Part shown: positions 1 to 5,185 of the stretch, piece by piece | Layout: every line of letters starts with the position of its first letter | Numbering within the stretch: position 1 is the first letter of the stretch | Assembly (NCBI GenBank): GCA_934591815.1 | Contig: CAKTPV010000016.1 | Location: 1 to 44,246 of the forward strand | DNA from: an uncultured Oscillospiraceae bacterium | GTDB taxonomy: Bacteria; Bacillota; Clostridia; Oscillospirales; Oscillospiraceae | Length of the DNA: 44,246 bases | Direction of reading: 5' to 3' | Position numbers and translations under genes: made by a program | The notes under the pieces: generated by a model | Told to the model about the DNA's origin: nothing | What the model saw: only the letters and a program-made list of their open reading frames with translations | Database searches by the model: none

Positions 1-1350
1 CGGGTAACGGAAGCACACAGCTATGACGACGATGCGGATATGATCTGCGACACCTGCGGCTATGACCGCTCCGTGACCCCGCCTGCACACGAGCATACCT
101 ACGGCGACTGGACTGCCGACGGTGAAACCGGCCATTACCGCGTCTGCACAGATGAGAATTGCACCTCTGCCGACAAGGGCCGGGTAACGGAGGCACACAG
201 CTATGACGACGATGCAGATATGACCTGCAACGTCTGCGGCTATGACCGCTCCGTGACTCCGCCCGCTCATGAGCATACCTACGGCGACTGGACCGCCGAC
301 GGCGAAACCGGCCATTACCGCGTCTGCACAGATGAGAATTGCACCTCTGCCGACAAGGGCCGGGTAACGGAAGCACACAGCTATGACGGCGATGCAGATA
401 CGATCTGCGACACCTGCGGCTATGACCGCTCCGTGACTCCGCCCGCTCATGCGCATACCTACGGCGACTGGACCGCCGACGGCGAAACCGGCCATTACCG
501 CGTCTGCACAGATGAGAATTGCACCTCTGCCGACAAGGGCCGGGTAACGGAAGCACACAGCTATGACGGCGATGCAGATACGATCTGCGACACCTGCGGC
601 TATGACCGCTCCGTGACTCCGCCCGCTCATGCGCATACCTACGGCGACTGGACCGCCGACGGCGAAACCGGCCATTACCGCGTCTGCACAGATGAGAATT
701 GCACCTCTGCCGACAAGGGCCGGGTAACGGAAGCACACAGCTATGACGACGATGCGGATATGATCTGCGACACCTGCGGCTATGACCGCTCCGTGACTCC
801 GCCCGCTCATGAGCATACCTACGGCAACTGGACCGCCGACGGCGAAACCGGCCATTACCGCGTCTGCACAGATGAGAATTGCACCTCTGCCGACAAGGGC
901 CGGGTAACGGAGGCACATAGCTATGACGACGATGCGGATATGACCTGCGACACCTGCGGCTACGAGCGCACAGTGACTCCGCCTGCCCACGAGCACAGCT
1001 ATGGTGACTGGAGCAAAGACGGCACAAGCCACTGGCACGAATGCACCGACGATGACTGCTTGGAGAAGGCCGAGAGCATCAAGGACAAAGCCGCTCACGA
1101 CTACGATGATGATGCGGATACGATCTGCGATGTTTGCGGCTACGAGCGCTCCGTGACTCCGCCCGCTCATGAGCATACCTACGGCGACTGGACTGCCGAC
1201 GGTGAAACCGGCCATTACCGCGTCTGCACAGATGAGAATTGTACCTCTGCCGACAAGGGCCGGGTAACGGAGGCGCACAGCTATGACGACGATGCAGATA
1301 TGACCTGCGACACCTGCGGCTACGAGCGCACCGTCACGCCTCCTGCGCCC
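1..1350 (+). repeat. 180-bp in-frame tandem repeat array
   Basis: A 180-bp unit beginning CGGGTAACGGA recurs at 1, 181, 361, 541, 721, 901 and 1261, with a diverged unit starting near 1081. The units 361-540 and 541-720 look identical base for base; the others differ at a few third positions and by E/A or D/G substitutions. Exactly 60 codons per unit, so gain or loss of units keeps the frame. The array runs off the left edge, so total copy number is unknown. Confidence 0.95.
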
Positions 1351-1932
1351 ACCGAGTTCATCGTCACCTTTGACGGCAACGGCGGTATGCCCTCTGTCGG
1401 CAGCATGACCACCACCGATCAGAAACTGAGTTCGCTGCCCAGCGCCTCCCGAAGCGGCAGTTTCAGCTTCGACGGCTGGTACACCAAAAAGAGCGGCGGT
1501 ACAAAGATCACGACGGATACCGTATTCTCTGCAAATACCACCGTCTACGCCCACTGGACGTATACCGGCGGCGGTGACAGCGGCGGCTACAGCTACTACA
1601 CCATCGAGGCGACTGCCGGGGCTGGCGGCTCTATCTCTCCCTCCGGCAGCATCAGCGTCCGTGAGGGCAGAGATCAGACCTTCACCATCACCCCGGATAA
1701 GGGCTATGCCGTCTCCCATGTCAAGATCGACGGCAAGAGCATCGGCGCGGTGAAGTCCTACACCTTCGAGAATGTCAGCAGAACCCATACCATCGAGGTC
1801 ATCTTCGTCAAGAGCACTGCCAGCGCCCGCACCGGAGACAGCAGCAATCTTCCGCTGTGGAGCGCCCTCCTGCTGGCAAGCACCCTTACGCTGGCCGGTG
1901 CCGTCCACTATAAGAGAAAACGCGCACGGTAA
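1..1932 (+). CDS. Repeat-rich cell-surface protein, 3' part (5' end outside window)
   Basis: The reading frame is open from the first base, so the gene starts upstream and only its last ~643 codons are seen. Visible architecture: about seven copies of a 60-residue unit with paired Cys (CDTCGY) and His/Trp/Cys positions (HTYGDW, HYRVC), one divergent copy near 970-1140; then an InlB/Listeria-Bacteroides type repeat (about nt 1350-1560, VTFDGNGG through YAHW); then a second bacterial beta-repeat (about 1590-1815, GGSISPSG and FTITPDKGY); then SARTGD, a hydrophobic segment and a KRKRAR tail. The tail resembles the degenerate xxxTGD sorting signals of gut clostridia, so the protein is probably wall- or membrane-anchored outside the cell. 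Ligand unknown. The Cys pattern could bind metal, but that is a guess. A sortase remnant lies just downstream. Confidence 0.85.
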   Translation, partial: RVTEAHSYDDDADMICDTCGYDRSVTPPAHEHTYGDWTADGETGHYRVCTDENCTSADKGRVTEAHSYDDDADMTCNVCGYDRSVTPPAHEHTYGDWTADGETGHYRVCTDENCTSADKGRVTEAHSYDGDADTICDTCGYDRSVTPPAHAHTYGDWTADGETGHYRVCTDENCTSADKGRVTEAHSYDGDADTICDTCGYDRSVTPPAHAHTYGDWTADGETGHYRVCTDENCTSADKGRVTEAHSYDDDADMICDTCGYDRSVTPPAHEHTYGNWTADGETGHYRVCTDENCTSADKGRVTEAHSYDDDADMTCDTCGYERTVTPPAHEHSYGDWSKDGTSHWHECTDDDCLEKAESIKDKAAHDYDDDADTICDVCGYERSVTPPAHEHTYGDWTADGETGHYRVCTDENCTSADKGRVTEAHSYDDDADMTCDTCGYERTVTPPAPTEFIVTFDGNGGMPSVGSMTTTDQKLSSLPSASRSGSFSFDGWYTKKSGGTKITTDTVFSANTTVYAHWTYTGGGDSGGYSYYTIEATAGAGGSISPSGSISVREGRDQTFTITPDKGYAVSHVKIDGKSIGAVKSYTFENVSRTHTIEVIFVKSTASARTGDSSNLPLWSALLLASTLTLAGAVHYKRKRAR

Positions 1933-1960
1933 CCGTCTTATCATGCCTTAAAGGCCAACA

Positions 1961-2009
1961 AACAGCGCAGCTTCCGGGTATTTGCCCGGAAGCTGCGCTG
2001 TTCCTTTTT
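1961..2009 (+). terminator. Intrinsic terminator of the surface-protein gene
   Basis: Perfect 18-bp stem (1961-1978 with 1985-2002), six-base loop, then TTCCTTTTTCTCT. It lies 28 bases after the stop codon. Confidence 0.93.
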
Positions 2010-2032
2010 CTCTATAAGAAGCTGATCAATGA

Positions 2033-2464
2033 CATTTTAAGCTGCGCTGCTATCAGAAAGATCCCGATCCCATTGAAGCTCCCTCCGGCACCTCCAAGGT
2101 GGAGGCGACCCCCATTCCCACCGTCAACCGGCAGGTGGAGCTTGCCGCTGCCAAAAGCAGGAACCCCGACGCCGTGGCGTGGCTGTATATCCCCGGTGCG
2201 GAGGTGGATGACCCTGTGATGCAGGCGGCGGACGTCGGCTTCGACTATATTGACCCCAATCCCATGGGGAGCAAGCTCACCGAGTTCTTCCAGACCGTGG
2301 AGAAGAAAAACTGGCTGGATATTGACGGTGTGACCTTCTCCGAGGGGGATAGCTTCCTGACACTCTCCACCTGCTGCCGGAAGTACGACAAGTCCAACAG
2401 TGGCAATCAGCGGCTTGTGGTCATGGCAAAGCTGCTGCCGGAGGCTGGCATTCACTCGGCTTAA
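2033..2464 (+). pseudogene. Class B sortase remnant (internal deletion, degraded ends)
   Basis: The open frame from 2033 to a stop at 2464 carries two separated pieces of a sortase B. The N-terminal piece has RNPDAVAWLYIPG and VDDPVMQAAD, as in the start of SrtB cores. The C-terminal piece has SFLTLSTC followed by RLVVMAKLLPE, which contains the catalytic Cys of the TLSTC motif. The stretch between them, which should hold the catalytic His and several strands, is missing, and there is no signal anchor or good start codon (only GTG at 2099 without a Shine-Dalgarno). The last codons are out of register at the junction with the RCC1 remnant. The likely original role was attaching the preceding surface protein or a relative; it is almost certainly inactive. 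Confidence 0.75.
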
Positions 2465-2679
2465 AGGCAGATGGTTCGGCGGTGATTGCGGGTCTCTATG
2501 CTGATGAACAATGTGGCGTGAGCGAATGGACAGATGTTGTAGCCGTGGCTGCTGGCTGGTTGTATACGCTTGGGTTAAAGGCCGATGGGACAGTGGTGGT
2601 AACGGGTAATGGTGGCTATTGGCAGCGCGCCATGTCTGATTGGACGGGTATTGGCCGCGTGAATTCGCGGCTGCCATAA
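2436..2679 (+). pseudogene. RCC1-repeat protein remnant
   Basis: In the frame of 2482, reading back to about 2436, the translation gives AGGWHSLGLKADGSAVIAG and later AAGWLYTLGLKADGTVVVTG, the hallmark of tandem RCC1 (beta-propeller) repeats found in secreted clostridial proteins. Only about 1.5 repeats remain, with no start codon or signal, and the frame ends at 2679. Its upstream edge coincides with the end of sortase homology in another frame, so two genes were joined by deletion or recombination. Base composition is lower in GC than the neighbours, which suggests different ancestry. Confidence 0.7.
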
Positions 2680-2715
2680 CGCCATGCCGATAGCCTGCAT
2701 AGCGTCAATAACAAA

Positions 2716-2748
2716 AGAGCCGGCGCAGGAAATTCCTGCGCCGGTTCT
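2716..2748 (-). terminator. Terminator of the VbhA-like gene
   Basis: Stem 2716-2731 with 2733-2748 (one G-U) and, read on the minus strand, TTTTGTTATT after it. It lies 9 bases beyond the stop codon at 2758. Confidence 0.85.
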
Positions 2749-2757
2749 GCTATATAC

Positions 2758-2934
2758 TCACTCTATTGCCTCGCCGAGCACCTGACGCAGCAGCTCCGCC
2801 GTGGTCACCTCGCCACGCAGCACACGCTGGCACTGCTCCCGCATCTGAGGCGTCACCTGACAGCCCTCCATGCGGACGGAGGCCTCCGCGTTCTTCATGG
2901 GAACCGTATATCGCTTGTCAGTGTTCTTGTACAT
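2758..2934 (-). CDS. VbhA-like Fic antitoxin, orphan small protein (58 aa)
   Basis: A 58-residue protein with SVRMEG at residues 19-24, which fits the (S/T)xxxE(G/N) inhibitory motif of Fic-toxin antitoxins, followed by VTPQMREQCQRVLRGE and a second helix. The layout (short N-terminus, ASVRMEG helix, RGExT helix) matches the VbhA antitoxin family. In that family the Glu reaches into the Fic ATP pocket and blocks AMPylation. No Fic (HPFxxGNG) protein occurs in the window, so it is an orphan here. I chose the ATG at 2934, not the longer frame to 3036, because the longer frame translates the tRNA gene and because GAGGAG sits 6-7 bases before this ATG. That binding site is inside the tRNA terminator hairpin. 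Function beyond the motif is inference; a housekeeping or regulatory role is possible. Confidence 0.7.
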   Translation of the reverse strand: MYKNTDKRYTVPMKNAEASVRMEGCQVTPQMREQCQRVLRGEVTTAELLRQVLGEAIE

Positions 2935-2935
2935 A

Positions 2936-2966
2936 GAAAAACTCCTCGCGTCATCCGCGAGGAGTC
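2936..2966 (-). terminator. tRNA-Thr terminator hairpin that also holds the downstream RBS
   Basis: On the minus strand, ACTCCTCGCG, loop GATGA, CGCGAGGAGT, then TTTTC (stem 2956-2965 with 2941-2950) begins directly after the tRNA CCA. The 3' arm contains GAGGAG, placed correctly for the ATG at 2934. Folding would both terminate transcription and hide the ribosome binding site. Confidence 0.85.
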
Positions 2967-3042
2967 TGGAGCTTGTGGCCGGATTCGAACCGGCGACCTG
3001 CTCATTACGAGTGAGCTGCTCTGCCAGCTGAGCCACACAAGC
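2967..3042 (-). tRNA. tRNA-Thr (anticodon CGU), CCA encoded
   Basis: The minus strand folds as a complete cloverleaf: acceptor GCTTGTG with CACAAGC, D-stem GCTC/GAGC, anticodon stem GCTCA/TGAGC with loop CTCGTAA (anticodon CGT), variable AGGTC, T-stem GCCGG/CCGGC with TTCGAAT, discriminator T and encoded CCA (2967-2969). It decodes ACG. An upstream promoter candidate is at 3083-3112. Confidence 0.95.
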
Positions 3043-3082
3043 ATCTCTATGAGAATCGGCTCCTCGCCGTACTCTGTTTGTT

Positions 3083-3112
3083 AGTTTACCACACCTGTGG
3101 GTCGGAATGCAA
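3083..3112 (-). promoter_or_regulatory. Promoter of tRNA-Thr
   Basis: Minus-strand TTGCAT (3107-3112), 18-bp spacer, TAAACT (3083-3088), about 40 bases before the tRNA 5' end. Confidence 0.6.
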
Positions 3113-3133
3113 TAGCCGCCTTATATAGCATCA

Positions 3134-3184
3134 GCGACCTGCTCATTACGAGTGAGCTGCTCTGCCAGCTGAGCCACACAAGCA
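3134..3184 (-). pseudogene. Truncated tRNA-Thr copy (5' part through anticodon arm only)
   Basis: These 51 bases are identical to 2993-3043: acceptor 5' strand, D-arm, anticodon arm and variable loop. The T-arm and 3' acceptor strand are absent and replaced by unrelated sequence, so no mature tRNA can form. It has its own good promoter (3204-3232). It may be the scar of unequal recombination between tandem tRNA genes or of a lost element that integrated in the tRNA. Confidence 0.85.
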
Positions 3185-3203
3185 CGGTCGAACACCGGGT
3201 GAT

Positions 3204-3232
3204 AGTATAACATACTCCTTCCCCGCCGTCAA
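3204..3232 (-). promoter_or_regulatory. Strong promoter upstream of the truncated tRNA-Thr copy
   Basis: Minus-strand TTGACG (3227-3232), 17-bp spacer, TATACT (3204-3209). It would transcribe the tRNA fragment and possibly read on into the intact tRNA and the VbhA-like gene. Confidence 0.75.
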
Positions 3233-3234
3233 CC

Positions 3235-3660
3235 TTTTTTCCGCGCCGGAAAAAATAATACATAACGTAATCTTATCGTCATAATCTTCCGTTTTTGTGC
3301 TGTATGGAACATTTGGTGCTTTTTTCCGCGGTACGCCACTTCCCGCAAATAGAAGCGCTTTCCCCTATTCTCCCCATTTTACCAGATAATTCACCTATTT
3401 TCCCGCAAGCTCTTCCCTTTACAAAAATTTTACATAATCCGACACCGCATAATCTCTACGTAGAGTTATCCACACTTTCCACCGAGTTATCCACAATGGC
3501 GCAACGCCTTTATTTTCAATGGTTTCGCGGTTTTTTAGAAGAATTATCCAGTACAGAAAACGGAGTTATACCCTGTCATTATACCCCGGTTTACTTTACA
3601 TAATGTCTAAGTTTGTTGTAATGTTACCATAATGTTGCCTACTCTCTTGCATTAGATGCG
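3235..3660. other. AT-rich non-coding gap with DnaA-box cluster
   Basis: About 425 bases without a convincing gene. It is clearly more AT-rich than its surroundings. It contains two perfect TTATCCACA DnaA boxes in the same orientation at 3466-3474 and 3487-3495 (21 bases apart, two helical turns) and a 7/9 match TTATCCAGT at 3544-3552. AT-rich stretches flank them. The one open frame (3295-3603) has no ribosome binding site and no recognisable family. No dnaA, dnaN or rpmH is nearby, so this is not the classic oriC context; it may be a DnaA-titrating or regulatory site. Confidence 0.55.
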
Positions 3661-3699
3661 AAAAACGCCCCCGCCCTGTCGGTCGACAGAACGGGAGCG
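3661..3699 (-). terminator. Terminator of the polA-rimI-tsaD operon
   Basis: A 16-bp stem (3666-3681 with 3684-3699) that is fully paired in the minus-strand RNA when three G-U pairs are allowed, followed by UUUUU. It starts 5 bases after the tsaD stop. Confidence 0.88.
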
Positions 3700-3704
3700 C
3701 CGCG

Positions 3705-4718
3705 TTATTCCAATGTACCCAGATCCATGGTGGCGTAGGCGTTCAGCTCCAGACCCGCCCGGCGCCCCGCCTGATATTCATAGTAGCCCTGTGCGCCGAT
3801 CATGGCGCCGTTGTCGCCGCACCACCGCAGCGGCGGCAGAAACAGCTCCGCTCCCGCCCGGCGGCAGGCACGCTCCAAGTCGGCGCGGATGACGGAATTG
3901 GCCGCCACGCCGCCGGCCGCTACCAGCCTGGTGTGACCCGTCAGCTCCAGCGCCCGCATGGCACGGGGCACCAGCTCGCCGGATACGGCGCAGGCAAAAT
4001 CCCGTGCCAGTGCAGGGGCGTCCAGCGCCTCCCCCTTCTGCTGGGCGTTGTGGGCCAGATTCACCACCGCGGTCTTCAGGCCGGAAAAGCTCATATCCAG
4101 CTCCGCGCCGGACACATGGGCGCGGGGCAGCTCGTACTTGCCGCCGGCGGACTGCTGCGCCAGCTCATCCATGGGTCTGCCGCCGGGGTAGGGCAGCCCC
4201 AGCACGCGGGCGGCCTTATCGAAGCACTCCCCCGCCGCGTCGTCCCGCGTGGCGCCCAGCACCGTCATGTCCGTGTAGTCCCGCACGTCCACGATCAGGG
4301 TATTGCCGCCGGAGATGGCCAGCGCCACAAAGGGCGGCTCCAGCTCCGGGAACGCCAGATAGTTGGCGGCGATGTGTCCCCGGACATGGTGGACGGGGAT
4401 CAGCGGCACGCCCAGCGCGTAGGCGGCGGATTTGGCAAAGGACACCCCCACCAGCACCGCGCCGATGAGGCCGGGGGCATACGTCACCGCCACGGCGTCC
4501 ACGTCCTTCTTGGTCAGGCCCGCGTCGGCAAGTGCCTTATCGGACAGGGCGGCGATGGCCTGCACGTGCTTGCGGGAGGCGATCTCCGGCACCACGCCGC
4601 CGTACAGGGCGTGCATATCCGCCTGGGACAGAATGGCGTCGGACAGCACCTGCCGTCCGTCCCGCACCACCGCCACCGCCGTCTCGTCGCAGGAGGATTC
4701 GAAAGCCAGAATGTTCAT
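3705..4718 (-). CDS. tsaD: tRNA N6-adenosine threonylcarbamoyltransferase TsaD
   Basis: TsaD transfers the threonylcarbamoyl group to A37 of ANN-decoding tRNAs (t6A), acting with TsaB and TsaE in bacteria. The 337-residue length is usual. It begins MNILAFESSCDETAVA, the ASKHA nucleotide fold start. H111 and H115 of HVRGH are the metal-binding pair, SGGNTLI follows near 136, and CGDNGAMI near residue 300 supplies the last metal ligand. An AGAGGAGG site precedes the ATG. It overlaps the rimI stop by 4 bases and is the last gene of the polA-rimI-tsaD unit. The usual partners tsaB and tsaE are not in this window. Confidence 0.97.
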   Translation of the reverse strand: MNILAFESSCDETAVAVVRDGRQVLSDAILSQADMHALYGGVVPEIASRKHVQAIAALSDKALADAGLTKKDVDAVAVTYAPGLIGAVLVGVSFAKSAAYALGVPLIPVHHVRGHIAANYLAFPELEPPFVALAISGGNTLIVDVRDYTDMTVLGATRDDAAGECFDKAARVLGLPYPGGRPMDELAQQSAGGKYELPRAHVSGAELDMSFSGLKTAVVNLAHNAQQKGEALDAPALARDFACAVSGELVPRAMRALELTGHTRLVAAGGVAANSVIRADLERACRRAGAELFLPPLRWCGDNGAMIGAQGYYEYQAGRRAGLELNAYATMDLGTLE

Positions 4719-5182
4719 TGCGCCGCCTCCTCTGTGTAGTATTTCGTCAGAATGAGGGCGTCCTCCTTGGGCAGGTCGTAGTAGTTCCTGCGCCGTCCCA
4801 CCTCCGCGAAGCCGAAGCCCTCATACAGCGCGATGGCCGCCGCGTTGGAGGGCCGCACCTCCAGCGTCAGAAACGCCAGATGGTTGCCCCGGGCGAAGTT
4901 GTCGAATACCTGCAAAAGCTGGTTCGCCACGCCCTGCCGCCGGCAGGCGGGGTCCACCGCCACATTGGTGATATAGCCCTCGTCGGCCACCACCAGCAGT
5001 CCGGCGTAGCCCACCGGCTGCTCTGTCTCCGGCTCTACTGCCACCAGAAAGGCGGCGCACTGGTTGTCCAGCTCCTCCGCCAGCATTTTTTTAGACCACG
5101 GACGGGAAAAGCACATACGCTCCAGCTGCTCCAGCCGGGCCAGATGCTCTGCCGCCATGGGTACGATCTTTACCTGTTTCAT
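4715..5182 (-). CDS. rimI: Ribosomal-protein-alanine N-acetyltransferase RimI (GNAT)
   Basis: A GNAT-fold N-acetyltransferase that, by family, acetylates the N-terminal alanine of ribosomal protein S18. At 155 residues it has the usual RimI size. The acetyl-CoA loop is seen as VDPACRRQGVANQLL (residues about 75-90), followed by LEVRPSNAAAIALYEGFGF, the typical RimI motif B. AAAGGAGTAAGAT precedes the ATG. It is 3 bases downstream of polA and overlaps tsaD by 4 bases, so the three are translationally coupled. rimI next to tsaD is a common Firmicute arrangement, which supports RimI over an unspecified GNAT. Confidence 0.92.
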   Translation of the reverse strand: MKQVKIVPMAAEHLARLEQLERMCFSRPWSKKMLAEELDNQCAAFLVAVEPETEQPVGYAGLLVVADEGYITNVAVDPACRRQGVANQLLQVFDNFARGNHLAFLTLEVRPSNAAAIALYEGFGFAEVGRRRNYYDLPKEDALILTKYYTEEAAQ

Positions 5183-5185
5183 ATC

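Noticed and set aside
2935..3036. N-terminal extension of the VbhA-like protein (MAQLAEQLTRNEQVAGSNPA)
   Set aside because: It is a translation of the tRNA-Thr gene, a common false extension.
3295..3603. Open frame of 102 codons in the AT-rich gap
   Set aside because: No ribosome binding site, odd Pro/Leu/Ser-rich composition, covers the DnaA boxes and matches no family I know.
3235..3660. Main chromosomal origin oriC
   Set aside because: Only two perfect DnaA boxes, no dnaA/dnaN/rpmH nearby, and gene directions do not diverge from the site.
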